The position numbers were made by a program, and so were the translations under genes. A stretch of 64,000 nucleotides of DNA from Lantana camara. Its lineage: Eukaryota; Streptophyta; Magnoliopsida; Lamiales; Verbenaceae. The DNA lies in assembly GCA_037501455.1 (NCBI GenBank), contig CM074860.1:41922501-41986500 (forward strand). The letters run 5' to 3'. The stretch's first letter is position 1. Every line of letters starts with the position of its first letter. The notes beneath the pieces were generated by a model. It made no database searches. It saw only the letters and a program-made list of their open reading frames with translations, and was not told the origin of the DNA. This document shows positions 13,162 through 25,343 of this stretch, piece by piece.

Positions 13162-14160
13162 AGTGAGGGGCAATAAATATATATAACACACATCACATGC
13201 AAGTTGTAGCCTCGGGTGAAGACTTGGTAAAGAAATAGATATATAGTTCAAGAAACTCGTTCTTTGCCCGCGATTACAACTAATCATTTTAATAATTTAA
13301 CTTGATCATTTCATGAACATGTGACCCCGGCGAGTAGGGGCTATTCTCAAACCTTTACACCAAACGTGACAATACGTGCGTGCTTTATCAATTCAATACA
13401 TGATCATGCATTTCAATTTAGTGCTCACATAGACAATTTCATGCTTGAAATCATGCAATAACCCGAGGATAACCCGACGTGCCGGATTAATCCCCAGTCT
13501 CCTTCTTTCTCCGGGTGATAGTGAGTTTGCAAGGCTCAACTATCCACGACATGGTGTGTGTAGGGAACATGACTCCCTAGATACGGAACTCCTTCCACCA
13601 CCAATCTCCTAGTGGCTTCGGGGGTGATCCCAACAACGTGAGGATAATTCAGGAGTTACCCGTCAGCCCTTGCTTTCCCGGTTGGCTCAAGAATTACCCT
13701 CGGGCCCACGTGCAATCATGTACTCGCCAAACTTGTTGAAAATCATGACAATCATTGCTTGCATGCTTGAAACACTTATATTTTGGAAAACGTTTATATA
13801 TATAATAGGTTTTGGTCGAAAAGGACACATAAAGGTTATAGGGTTCGATTTACCTAAAACAAAACCTCACCTTTTCTTACAAAATATAATAAGGATATGC
13901 TCTACGGAGCTTGCTCCTCGTCCATGCCCTCGCGACCTGTGCAAACACGACGTGTATACGTGAGACATGACCTAAAATGGACCAAATATGACGAACGACG
14001 GAAATGTATCGAGATGACGAGGAAAATGAAATGTGGTATGATAACATGTTGTTTCAGTACATATTAGCACATATAAAAGCAATTCGGGGTCAAAGAAGTC
14101 GTCGGATCGAGGGGCTAATTTCGTAATTTTATGCAGAGAATTTTGTTCTGCATGTCAGGT

Positions 14161-14387
14161 GGGAACGGCCGTTCCGGGTTGCCTTTGTAAATGGGAACGG
14201 TCGTTCCCATGAATCCCAAAACGCGCCAACGACTTCATTTTAAAAAGGACGCCTTTAGCTGGGAACGGCCCTTCCGATACCAAGGCCAAAATGGGAACGG
14301 TCGTTCCCATGGTCGGCCGCCTATTTTATTTGAAAACATGGGAACGCCCGTTCCCACATTGCCTTGAGGCTGGGAACGGTCGTTCCC
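14161..14387. repeat. Cluster of GGGAACGGYCGTTCCC palindromes (right LTR)
   Basis: This is the same six-member dyad cluster as in the middle LTR, at the homologous place. The dyads stay nearly intact. Confidence 0.78.
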
Positions 14388-14725
14388 AGTTTCTGCAACT
14401 TACAGAAGCAGAGCAAAAACAGGGGAAGGCTACGGGAATGGATGATCAAGCAAATAATTTTCCCAATTTTCATCACCAAAGTCATTATTTTCTGGAAACA
14501 TGATGTATAAGTATGCAAAGAATGATAATAACACACTCAAACACACAAAACATGAGATATCATCAAGAAATCAAAGTTTCAAGCTTATGTTCACTTTGAT
14601 CATTCAAGCTCAATTTCTCAGCAAATTCATGCACAAATCATGCCATAATTCAACAAATAATCACCTAATCATACTTCCACCTAGAATTAATCCATCTAGC
14701 ATATCAACTCAAACCCTAGTAATAT

Positions 14726-15546
14726 TGATACGAACTCCACGTACTTGCCGTGAAACCCTATACCAATACTTGGAGTTCTTGATTTTCGATCGTCCACTTC
14801 AAGGTTAAAATAGAGGAGTGTGACCCATTTGCTATAATGAGCAAGGAACCAACACTATCAGATTTGAATTATAGGAGTGTGACCCGTTTGCTATAATGAG
14901 CAAGGAACCAACACTATCAGATTTGATAAGTAATGCACCCCGTCGACTATAATGAGTCGGGAAATGACATTATCCGGTGGAGGTTTGAAACTCCGGTGTC
15001 GTTCAACTAAGAACTTGTGAGTATAACTCACTTGAATCACAATTCATTCATTTTTTGACTGAATATTTCGAACTACAAGGCCGGAATATAAAGATGCATG
15101 CATGGAAACCTAAGAGACACTAGAATACTAAAGGACACAAGCTATTCCCGCCACTTGCCATGAAGGCTTACAAAAGTGGGCTTAAATAAACTAATATGCA
15201 GCTAAATAATGATAAAATAAAGGCCCAAATAATACTATAATAGGCTTAGGGCCGAATTACATCATTTCCACACTTTGGACTTTAGGAATTGGACATAAAA
15301 ACATTGAAGTATTCTGAATTTGGTTCAGCAGCCCATCTTGAAGGTTGGAGTCCAGTTTGAGCAAATTGGTTTAAGAGATTTCCAACTTCCTCTTGGATAA
15401 TTTTGGCCCGAGCTCTTGTAATTGGACCACCATAACTTTGTTCCTTTTATATGCTATCTTCTTGAGTTGTGGATCGGTCCAGCTCTTCATTTGGGACAAG
15501 ATATGGCCGCGGTTCATCATGATTCACATCATTCTGATTCCTATCA
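14726..15546 (-). mobile_element. Family T solo LTR, 821 bp
   Basis: It runs from TGATACGAAC to CCTATCA (plus strand) and is flanked by the 5-bp duplication aatat (14721-14725, 15547-15551). The uninterrupted family A LTR near 7290 has a single aatat there. It has no internal region, so it is a solo LTR left by LTR-LTR recombination. In element orientation it begins TGATAGGAATCAG and carries the C-terminal polyprotein tail coding stretch with GPITRARAK. Confidence 0.93.
14814..14931. repeat. 59-bp tandem repeat (2 units) in T LTR
   Basis: Two 59-bp units each contain the hairpin TTGCT-ATAATG-AGCAA. A diverged neighbour unit contains CGACT-ATAATG-AGTCG: same loop, compensated stem. Confidence 0.85.
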
Positions 15547-15938
15547 AATATCTAATATGATCAACATCATCAATTCATGCAAACCAACCTTGAAATGGAA
15601 AGAAATGAAGAAGATGGATGATGATGATGATGAACTCCCCAAAACTTGGCAAATTTATTGATGAAATAGATGAAATTACTTCTTCCCCTTTTTCTTCTTG
15701 ATACCGAGAATGAAAGGAAGCAAACAAGTTGGGAGATTTTTGTGTGTAATGAGAGTAGGAAGCTTGGAAATGCATATCACGTAAAACCCATTTTTGAAAT
15801 GTGTGAATTGTCCCATTTTGCCAATTAATCCTTTAATTCATAAAGTTATGCAATGAAGTATATGAGGTTTTGAAAAGTGATCAATAAAGTCCTTAAAGGA
15901 TTAGGCAATTAAGTCCCTAGAATTTTAAAGAAATATAT

Positions 15939-16818
15939 TGATACGAACTCCACGTACTTGCCGTGAAACCCTATACCAATACTTGGAGTTCTTGATTTTC
16001 GATCGTCCACTTCAAGGTTAAAATAGAGGAGTGTGACCCGTTTGCTATAATGAGCAAGGAACCAACACTATCAGATTTGAATTATAGGAGTGTGACCCGT
16101 TTGCTATAATGAGCAAGGAACCAACACTATCAGATTTGAATTATAGGAGTGTGACCCGTTTGCTATAATGAGCAAGGAACCAACACTATCAGGTTTGATA
16201 AGTAATGCACCCCGTCGACTATAATGAGTCGGGAAATGACATTATCCGGTGGAGGTTTGAAACTCCGGTGTCGTTCAACTAAGAACTTGTGAGTATAACT
16301 CACTTGAATCACAATTCATTCATTTTTTGACTTAATATTTCGAACTACAAGGCTGGAATATAAAGATGCATGCATGGAAACCTAAGAGACACTAGAATAC
16401 TAAAGGACACAAGCTATTCCCGCCACTTGCCATGAAGGCTTACAAAAGTGGGCTTAAATAAACTAATATGCAGTTAAATAATGATAAAATAAAGGCCCAA
16501 ATAATACTATAATAGGCTTAGGGCCGAATTACATCATTTCCACACTTTGGACTTTAGGAATTGGACATAAAAACATTGAAGTATTCTGAATTTGGTTCAG
16601 CAGCCCATCTTGAAGGTTGGAGTCCAGTTTGAGCAAATTGGTCTAAGAGATTTCCAACTTCCTCTTGGATAATTTTGGCCCGAGCTCTTGTAATTGGACC
16701 ACCATAACTTTGTTCCTTTTGTATGCTATCTTCTTGAGTTGTGGATCGGTCCAGCTCTTCATTTGGGACAAGATATGGCCGCGGTTCATCATGATTCACA
16801 TCATTCTGATTCCTATCA
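15939..16818 (-). mobile_element. Family T solo LTR, 880 bp
   Basis: Same boundaries as the other solo LTR. It is flanked by tatat (15934-15938) and tatac (16819-16823), a TSD with one mismatch. It is exactly 59 bp longer because it has three minisatellite units rather than two. It carries an open C-terminal polyprotein tail (16554-16853 on the minus strand, partly reading into the flank). Confidence 0.9.
16027..16203. repeat. 59-bp tandem repeat (3 units) in T LTR
   Basis: Three nearly identical 59-bp units. The unit number accounts for the whole length difference between the two solo LTRs. Confidence 0.85.
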
Positions 16819-17048
16819 TATACACTAGGGATAATTTGGTAATTTGGAATCACTCTCGATTAATGTTTCATGAAATAAATATCTTCAATGATATGAATTC
16901 AAATAATTCAGATAATTGATGTTTCATGATTTTTATAAAAATATGAATGCCACGTAAAATATTATGAAATTAAAGAATTAAAATAAATCCTACGCTCACA
17001 ACTCACACGTGGCGTGCTTACCTGTTCATCCGGAACCGGGGAGTTATA

Positions 17049-20000
17049 GACATCGCTTCACAAAGTTCGCGATGTCCCTTTTCATGTCATTCCACCAGAA
17101 TTTCTCTTTCAGGTCCTGATACAACTTAGTACCTCCCGGATGAATCGAGTACCTCGAGCGATGTGCCTCCTCAAGTACAAGCCTCTTGAGCTCTTCTGGG
17201 ACACATATTCTCGCTTCGAACCTTAACAAACCGAAATCATCAATCCCAAACTTAGAATTTGGGTCGTTCTTGGAACGAGCTACAAACCTTTGAATTTCTG
17301 CATCTGAATTCTGAGGTTCTAACAACTGTTCTTTCAAATCTGGTATAACAGTAAGATTGGACAACCAAGTTCCCGAAACTAAGATCTTTGAACCCGAACT
17401 TGAAGAACCTGCTTCTAAATTCGCCACACTCACCTTTCTACTCAAGGCATCGGCTACCACATTCGCCTTGCCCGGATGATACTGAATGGTGCAATCATAA
17501 TCCTCCAACAACTCCATCCAACGCCTCTGTCTTACATTTAAATCCTTCTGAGAAAAGAGATACTTGAGGCTTTGGTGATCCGTAAACACCTCGAACGTGG
17601 TACCGTACAGATAGTGTCGCCACTTCATCAAAGCAAACACAACGGCAGCTAATTCAATATCATGGGTAGGGTAATTCTTCTCATGCTCCTTCAATTTCCT
17701 CGAAGCATAAGCTACCACTCTACCATGCTGCATTAAAACACAACCGAGACCCTCTTTGGAAGCATCTGTATAAACTGCATAACCCTCGGTACCCTCGGGT
17801 AGGGTAAGAACCGGTGCTGAAGTTAATTTCACCTTCAATGTCTGAAAACTCGCCTCACACTTATCATCCCATTCAAATTTCACTTCCTTCTTAGTCAGAC
17901 GAGTCAACGGGGCGGCAATTTTTGAAAAATCCTTAACAAACCTTCGGTAGTAGCCGGCCAACCCAATAAAGCTTCTAATCTCAGAGGCATTTCTCGGTCT
18001 CTCCCAAAGAAGCACGGACTCAACCTTAGATGGATCAACCTCAATCCCATCTCCTGAAATTATATGACCCAAAAATACAACTCGGTCGATCAAGAATTCG
18101 CACTTGCTGAATTTTGCATACAACTTGTGTTCCCTCAAAGTTTCCAAAACGATCCGAAGATGCTGATTGTGCTCTTCAGCGGACTTAGAATACACCAGAA
18201 TGTCGTCTATAAATATCACCACAAACTTGTCAAGAAACTGCCTGAACACTCGGTGCATCATATCCATAAATATGGCTGGAGCATTAGTTAATCCGAACGG
18301 CATGACAACGAATTCGAAGTGCCCATATCGCGTATTAAAACCAGTCTTTGGAATATCTTCCTCTCTAATTCACAGCTGATAGTAACCCTGCCTCAAATCT
18401 AACTTGGTGTAAACTTTAGAACCTTGCAGAATATCGAACAACTCCTCGATGTGAGGCAAAGGGTATTTATTCTTCACGGTCATCCGATTCAGCTCACGGT
18501 AATCTATACACATCCGTAACGTCCCATCCTTCTTCTTTACAAGTAGCACGGGAGCACCCCACGGTGAAATGCTCGGACGGATGTACCCGCAAGCTAGAAG
18601 TTCATCGAGCTGCGCCTTTAACTCCTTTAACTCTGCAGGAGCCATTCTGTAGGGAGTCTTCGAGAAAGGCTCTGCTCCGGGATAGAGGTCGATTACGAAC
18701 TCGATGTCCCTATCAGGTGGTAGAGAAGCCAAAGTCTCAGGGAAAACATCGGTGTACTCTCGCACGACCTCCGTCTCTTCAAGTTTGACCTGATCCTTCG
18801 GTCTATTCAAAAGATAGGCCACAAAACCTGTCGCACCGTCCCGGACAAGTTTACTCGCCTCAACAAAAGAAATAAACGGGCTTGACTTCACCTTCTTGCC
18901 CTTAAACACCACTAAACCGAAAGAAACTTTCTTCTCCCGGCAATCCATCTGAGCCCCATGTTCAGATAACCAATCCATACCCAAGATTACATCAAATCTC
19001 TGCACTGGCATTTCAATCAAATCTGCGAGGAAAACTCGGCCTTCGAAGCTAACCGGATAACCCCGAAAAACCGTGCAAGTTACTAATCTACCACCAAGAG
19101 GAGAGCTAACCATGTAATCATGCGCACACAAGGAAATAGGCAAGCACATAGAAGCAGCAATATCCTGGGAAATAAAGGAATGAGTGCCCCCGGGATCAAA
19201 TAATGCATGTAATGTAGTGCCATGAATGCTTATAGTACCTTCAATCACGGCATTTGGGTCGATTTCCACAACTTGCTCTTCCTCAACACCCAATGCATAA
19301 GCCCTAGCTTGAATTGTAGGCCTCGGATTATCTTTTTTCTTTGGGCACGTGCTCATCATATGATGCGGTGCCCCACAAATGAAACACCTCTTGTGAAGCC
19401 TGAAGCAATTATCCACGTGATGAGGACCATTGCAATGAGTACATTGCACTTTAGGTGGAGCCGGAAGTGCTAAGGGTCGATTCGGTTGATTGGGTCCCAT
19501 GGGTCGGGGTTGCTTGTTTTGAGGCTTGGCTTGTTGAAAAGTTTGAAATGCCGACCTCTTTCCGAACTTGTTGAAATTCCCCGAGCTAGACCCTTGTCCA
19601 GTGTGAGTACTCTTTCTCCTCATCACAACACACTCTTCTACCCTTAGAGCTTTATCCGTGACCTTTGCCCAAGTGCTCGTGTTAGAAGCCTCTAAAGCAT
19701 CTTTCATATCCTCCCGAAGTCCTTGGAGGAATTGAGAAGCCTTGCTTTCATCATTGTTGGCAATGTTTGGGGCATAACGGGAGAGCCTCTCAAACTTATT
19801 GATATCATCGGTGACGGACATACCCCCTTGTTTAAGCTCCAAAAATTCTCTCACCCTCCGATTCCTTGTAGCCTTGGGAATATATTTATTCTTGAATTCC
19901 CGGACGAACACCTCCCATGTGATCTCCTCCCCGGTAGCCTCTAATCTTCCTTGCAAGCTTGACCACCAACTATAAGCTTGGCCCTGGATCATGGTAAGTG

Positions 20001-20352
20001 TGCATTGTAGCTTCTCCATAGGCCCACACGGTATGAGATTCCATACCCTGTTGGTTTGCACGAGCCATTCCTCTGCTTGTACGTCATTTCCACCCACAAA
20101 GACCGGTGGGTTTTGGTTCTTGAACTCCCGGAGAGTAGCTGTAATTAGATTTCCTCCATGATTCCCAGCTGGAGGTGCATTGTTTCTTTCCTCAGCCCTT
20201 TGTTCCAAATATACCACTAATCTCTCCATGAAATTGCCCGGATCCATTTGGGGTGGTGGTGGTGGATTGTTATTTTCCAGGTGTGGAGAATGATCTCGGT
20301 GGTGACGGTGTTCTGGAGATCTATCTCGGCGGTGGTACCTTCGGGGAGGCAT
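17049..20352 (-). pseudogene. Family B gag-pol (one nonsense codon, 3' truncated)
   Basis: The likely start is the ATG at 20352 ([14 protein letters not shown]), not the upstream in-frame ATG at 20382. Gag capsid region is near 19600-20150. Two knuckles follow: [13 protein letters not shown], one residue short in its last spacer, and [14 protein letters not shown]. Then come protease DPGGTHSF near 19195, RT to LRQGYYQL, and after an in-frame TGA near 18371 the rest of RT (FIDD near 18210), RNase H and the integrase finger. The TGA fits a CGA codon changed at a CpG. The frame is otherwise open for over 1090 codons. It ends at VKRC in the zinc finger, where the family A array begins; a stop arises two codons on, inside the A LTR. 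Confidence 0.92.
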
Positions 20353-20528
20353 ATTTCTGCAAAACAAAAGATTCCAATTCATATGCGTGAGGGTTAGTAC
20401 ATGTTCATGTGCACGATTAACAAGAAGATAAACAAATAATCACTTAAATGCATATAACCACATTGTCCTAAGCCGTACGACCTAGACTCACCCGACACGA
20501 CTCTAGAGCTCCGGTTTTGCAATCGAGA

Positions 20529-20540
20529 GCTATGATACCA
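20529..20540 (-). other. Primer-binding site, family B
   Basis: The minus strand reads TGGTATCATAGC, the tRNA-iMet PBS with one change, 9 nt from the LTR. The 176-base leader to gag shows nothing else. Confidence 0.85.
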
Positions 20541-20987
20541 CTTTAAGGATGTGACGCCCGAAGCGGTGGGCCACCACATCCCCCGCACCTAAACCCAAAC
20601 CCACATATGAAATGGATTTCCATACACGAGTTCAACTCTAAGCGAACGGAACCAACACTCACTCCCTAGGCTAAGCGGGGCTAAAACTCGGACAGAGCGC
20701 GCAAAACAAACATATAAATACGGAAGCAATAACATAAGGATCGAAAAGAGCTCTATAGCTAACATTTACATCATATACAATGGCCTCACTACCCAAAAGA
20801 TCGAGTATATACATCAAAAGCCCATAATTCATCAAAATATAATTCTAACATCAAATACCCAATAAGAGTGTCCAAAAGCAAGAAGTATGAATGCAACTCG
20901 ACCTAGACACACAAGTACAAGACCAAGACTCGTACTTCCCCGTCTAGCTCGAAACAACCTGCACTGAAGGTGGGAAAAGAGAGGGGT

Positions 20988-21004
20988 CAGTCAAAACTTG
21001 ACTG
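20988..21004 (-). other. Conserved LTR hairpin, family B
   Basis: CAGTCAA-AAC-TTGACTG: longer stem and shorter loop than in family A, and the same distance (about 440 nt) from the LTR 3' end. Confidence 0.6.
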
Positions 21005-22140
21005 AGTGAGGGGGCTAAACGCACACCCACACCTAAATACATATAGAGCAGAGCATATTACAAAGGTGATAGTCATGAATCGAGGTTAGGGTTTTACATA
21101 CCAAATCACTTTCCAAAGATAACATATAATATAAAGGAAAACCTATCTCGATCCATAATCTATCGAACATAACATAAAACATAAGTCCGGCGAGAACGGA
21201 CTATCCCTTACTCCATTAAACATAACATAAAATCGAATTCAAATCACATCCACCCCACATCCATGGTGCATCTGGAATCAAACCCTAACACCTACACTAC
21301 CAAACACATACGGGGTAGCTAACCCACGATATGCCTTCCCCGGTTATCCACCGAGGGCTCAAGATACCACGCCTTCCCAACCTCCATAGGTCGCACGTGA
21401 ATATCTCAAATGAGAACGTGTACAAGTGTCATAACCGGCGACCCCGCGGTTGTCCCGGGTCTCTCTTACCCACGTTTCCGGGGCCCAACAAACCAAATCA
21501 AACCAAACTCCCATCTTTCAGGGTACAACTCGCTCAAACATATCATATACGAATAACGAATTTCAAAACATAGCTTACTTATGCCAATACTTATACCAAT
21601 TTCGAAAACGTAAAGCTTATTTCACAAAATCATAACATAGCTTAAGCACTAGTATTTAATATATATATATATATAAGATATATATTCGCATACGGGGTAA
21701 GAAAACAACACATAATAGGTCTTAGGTCGCTTATCTAATATAAAGGATCCTAACCTCACCTTTACAAAAGTAGTGGAAAAGGAAGGCAAACGGGCGAACA
21801 AGCACCTAGACCTTGGGCTCACGAACTTCCGGAAGAGGCTCTGAAACAAAAGAAAACAAGACCCAAGACTTACACTCAATAATGTACCAATGAGACGCCC
21901 GGCAATGCTCATGAATGCAAATGATGCAAATGAAATGCAAGAATGCATCACTTAAGTCATTCAAATTCAAAACTCGTACAAAACGTATCATATCACTTCA
22001 TAAGCGTATTTCATAAAATATAACAAATAATCTAAATCATAAAAATCACATTTCATACATAAGAATTCATATAAAATCATAGGGCCATAATTAATTTAAA
22101 AGCTCAATTTAAATCATTTAAACTACATATTAATTATATA

Positions 22141-22148
<8 letters not shown>

Positions 22149-22190
<42 letters not shown>
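22149..22190. repeat. (TA)n microsatellite
   Basis: About 20 uninterrupted TA units inside the family B LTR. Confidence 0.95.
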
Positions 22191-22197
<7 letters not shown>

Positions 22198-22396
22198 CAT
22201 ATAATATATATCATAGTATATATATATTTATATACAAATCATAAATACATGCAAAGTCCATGCATTAAACAACTTAGTACCATGCATCACACGTTAATTC
22301 CATGCAAATTTAATACATATATATACATTCACATGCAACCTACGTACAACCATGCAAAAAGGCAAAAGAAATTCAAGCACTGCTGCAGTTTCATAT

Positions 22397-22518
22397 CCCC
22401 GCCCAGGGGAGATTTTCTTCACAGAAGTACCCTCCCGGGTACTTTGATGCAGAAACTCTCTGCATCACGTACCCGGCCGGGTATTTTTCTTGAGGAAAAT
22501 CTCCCCGGTCGGGGAGAC
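22397..22518. repeat. Palindrome cluster in family B LTR
   Basis: Dyads of the type CCCCGCCCAGGGG, GTACCCGGCCGGGTA and CTCCCCGGTCGGGGAG within about 120 bp. The placement in the LTR parallels the family A cluster, but the sequence is unrelated. Confidence 0.7.
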
Positions 22519-24017
22519 AGTTCCAGTCGCGGGAAAAAGGAGAAAACACCCCTGTTCGGCCCTGCATCTCAACCCAGTCCCAAACCACTTCATCTAGGCA
22601 AGTTAAGGCATGAAATTCAGCAGCAAATCAACACAAAAACATCATCAAACTGGGCTAAAACTGACAGCAAGAGAAGGAGAAGGAAAAAGAATCCAAACTC
22701 AAGTATATCTCTTCCAAAAGCTCAAGAACAATAATGGTAACTCTCACATAACTCAACTACCATCAAATTCAGGTATAAATAGCAATAAATGAAGCATAAG
22801 AGATCACTTTTCAAGCATCAATTCAAGCCATAACTCAAGGAACGTCATAGAATTCAAATTATGGAGCAAAACCTAACTATTCACTTCAAGTTTCCAAAAC
22901 TCAATCAAAAGTGGATCAAATTCTGAATTTATTAGATGCAAATGATCATATAAGCATGTACATATCAAATATAAGCTTACCCCTTGAAGATGTTGGAAGA
23001 AAATGGAGATTGGAGCTCAAAATCTCCTCTAGGGTGAAAGTTACGGGATTTCACTGCTGCTGCTCAAAAACTCAGATTTTCCTCTCCTTTCTTGTGTATG
23101 GATCGGTATGAGAGGTATGGGAGGTGATAATAGGCTGAGTTAGTGGAGTGTGGGTCCAGGTTTCATGTGAAAAGCTCAAAAGATGGGGGACTTATGTGCA
23201 AAATGCTGAAAGGTGGTCATATGAACGCGAGATGAAGTTACAGGCTGATTTCAGGGTATCAAACGAGGTCGAAAAATTACAAGGCCTGATCCATTGCACT
23301 CGAATCGTCGAAACGAGTTCAGCGGAGGTGACGGAATTCGAATCCGAATTCTCGAGCTCAAGATATGCTACCCGGAACCCAAGGTGCGCTAAGTACATGT
23401 TAGCCTCCTTTAGGTTACCCCAACAAAACGAGTCCCGAAAACCCGACAAATAAACCCGAAAACACATAACGAGCATGTATTCAAGTTCACGACTCATAAA
23501 ACTCCAACATATTAAAAAGGCACGAAATTACGATCTCAAATCGAACACGAACGCATCACATTTCAACAAAAGAGCACGTCATTCCAATAATAAAATTCAA
23601 ATTCAAGAATTAATAAATAAAATAAAATCAATTTTAACGAATTAAAAATAATTAAAATTTTATTAAAAAGGTTATTTTCAATTAAGTCCAAAACTTTTAA
23701 AAAGTGTCAAATAAGCCCAATTCAACTTTTCAATTAAGTCCAAAAATAATAAAATCGTAAAATTTAGTCCTTAACTCAAATGAATCACATAATTTACGAA
23801 ATTAGCTTGTTCGGGAATTTAATTCACATATCATAAATCACTTAAGGGAAATTTTTGACATATAATTCAAATATTTCATATAAATTCAAATAATTCATAT
23901 AAGAATTAAAATTAAATAATTCTAATAAACAATTAGAATAAATATAAAATACGTAAATAATGATTTTAAATACGCACATACGTTTTACCTGTACGGTCTG
24001 AAAGTCGGGGTGTCACA

Positions 24018-24691
24018 GTAATTGATTGTGTGATCACTTAATTAATTAATTAAAAGGATCGTGATTGTACACTGTCGGAGTAAGATTGGAGAATTGGCCT
24101 CACTCGCCGGGCCACTGATTGATTGATTGATTGATTGAAAATGATTTAAATGTTAAATCTGATAGTTGTAATCACGGGCGAGTTCTCTGTCGTTATTGAA
24201 CTTATATTGTTTTCGGTTGTAAAACCTTACCCGAGGTTATGATTTGCATGTTATCTGCTCTTATATCTATTACGCCCCTCACTCAGTCTGTGGTAGACTG
24301 ACACCTCACCTTTCAGTTTTGCAGGTTGTGTGCTAGGCGGGATTGGTGTCGAGTCAAGTCTTTCTTTTCCGGTCTAGCATGTGTCCATTCTACCTTGTTA
24401 CATATGTATTGTTATTTTGGGTTATATGAAATGTTATGTATTTGACAGATGATAATGTATTGATATGAAATGTTAGGTTTTAGATTACTTGATAAATGCT
24501 CGTGAGTGGCATGCTTATGTTTATTCCTTTTTGCATTGTGGTAATTGGTTTGGGGTTAGTCCCGCCTAGCTGGTTAGTCTTTGTTCTTGTCACCCGTTCG
24601 CTATGGCTTAGTTCATGTATGGATTGTCCGTTTCATATGTGGACTGAGCTATAGTGCGGGGGATGTGGCACCTTTGCGCTTCGGGTGTTAC
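24018..24691 (+). mobile_element. Family C LTR remnant, plus strand
   Basis: In plus orientation it carries the marks of the 3' part of these LTRs: hairpin, CTAGGCGGGA box, GTGCGGGGGATGT box, and an end GGGTGTTACA. No PBS follows, so it is a 3' or solo LTR. Its upstream part was displaced beyond the window by the family B insertion. Confidence 0.7.
24284..24300 (+). other. Conserved LTR hairpin, family C
   Basis: CAGTCT-GTGGT-AGACTG. The CTAGGCGGGA box follows at 24333-24342. Confidence 0.58.
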
Positions 24692-24862
24692 AATATTCAA
24701 TAAATAAATTAATTCCCAATTAATCATTTATTGGGTTAAGTTTATTTGAGAATAGTCTAGAAAAGAATTCACGTGTAACATAATTACAATTTAATTAATT
24801 AATTCTAGAAAAGAATTCACGTGTAATATAATTACACGTCAGAGCCACGCATCAGCCATGTG
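24692..24862. other. Short unassigned AT-rich spacer with direct repeat
   Basis: No coding potential. A stretch of about 30 bp containing AAAAGAATTCACGTGTAA occurs twice (from 24757 and from about 24804). This is the only sequence in the left half that I cannot assign to an element. Confidence 0.6.
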
Positions 24863-25326
24863 TGTAGCACCCGAGCGCAAGGTACCACATCCCCCGCACC
24901 GAGACCCGACCCGAATATGAAATGGACGATCCATACCCGAGCTAAATCACGGCAAACGGGGACAAACACACACTCTAAGCTAGGCGGGCTAACCCTTAAA
25001 CCATAAAATCAGCGTAAAACATTAAAGCGGAAACAATATATAATAAACGAACATAGATCATATATATTTATACAATGAACATCACAGCTCCAAAATAACA
25101 TTCATATATAAAGATCAAATTCCGTCAAGGCTCAAATCAGTACGCTCCATATTAACCTTCATATACAAAAATCCCAAAAGTTAGGTACTCATATACCAAA
25201 TCATAATTAGTGTATGCAAGTGTAAAACAAAAAATACAGGGCTAGAGACGAATGCAAGACCTATGACTCGTATTCCCGCCTAGCTCCCTGAACACCTGCA
25301 TAACACAACTGAAAACCAAACGGGTT

Positions 25327-25343
25327 CAGTCAAAAAGGGACTG
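25327..25343 (-). other. Conserved LTR hairpin, family D
   Basis: CAGTC-AAAAAGG-GACTG, 465-480 nt from the LTR 3' end. The box TCCCGCCTAG lies at 25274-25283. Confidence 0.55.

Larger units (their letters stand above)
1..17048 (-). mobile_element. Family A Ty3/gypsy tandem array, LTR-int-LTR-int-LTR
   Basis: Two minus-strand chromovirus-like internal regions (511-5276 and 7905-12707) are separated by one complete LTR and bounded by a partial LTR on the left and an interrupted LTR on the right. Each internal region has its own purine tract and tRNA-Met PBS, so this is not a nest but a head-to-tail array sharing the middle LTR. Such arrays are usually attributed to unequal recombination between LTRs. 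The right edge abuts the broken integrase reading frame of family B, so the array lies inside B. The left edge is outside the window and the TSD cannot be checked (the right flank begins gacat). Confidence 0.85.
12708..17048 (-). repeat. Family A 5' LTR (right copy), split by two solo LTRs
   Basis: After removing the two T-family insertions and their TSDs, about 2630 bp remain, the same as the middle LTR. It ends GAGTTATA, a decayed GCGTTACA, and is followed at once by family B integrase sequence. Confidence 0.88.
17049..24017 (-). mobile_element. Family B Ty3/gypsy element, 5' part
   Basis: Minus-strand element with 5' LTR, PBS, gag, protease, RT, RNase H and the start of integrase. It is cut at 17048/17049 by the family A array, and its 3' part must lie left of the window. 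Its right LTR edge (TGTGACACCCC on the minus strand) lies inside the family C LTR, so B inserted into C. Confidence 0.85.
20550..24017 (-). repeat. Family B 5' LTR (about 3.47 kb)
   Basis: The left edge is TGTGACGCCCG next to the PBS and the right edge is TGTCACA. Its partner LTR is outside the window, so the edges rest on PBS spacing and on the similar ends of the other families. It is AT-rich with a long (TA)n run and a GC-rich palindrome cluster, and shows no plausible gene. Confidence 0.78.

Noticed and set aside
24018..24691. A host gene or promoter fragment
   Set aside because: It carries the hairpin, the CTAGGCGG box and the terminal box of the local LTRs, so it is a plus-strand LTR remnant.
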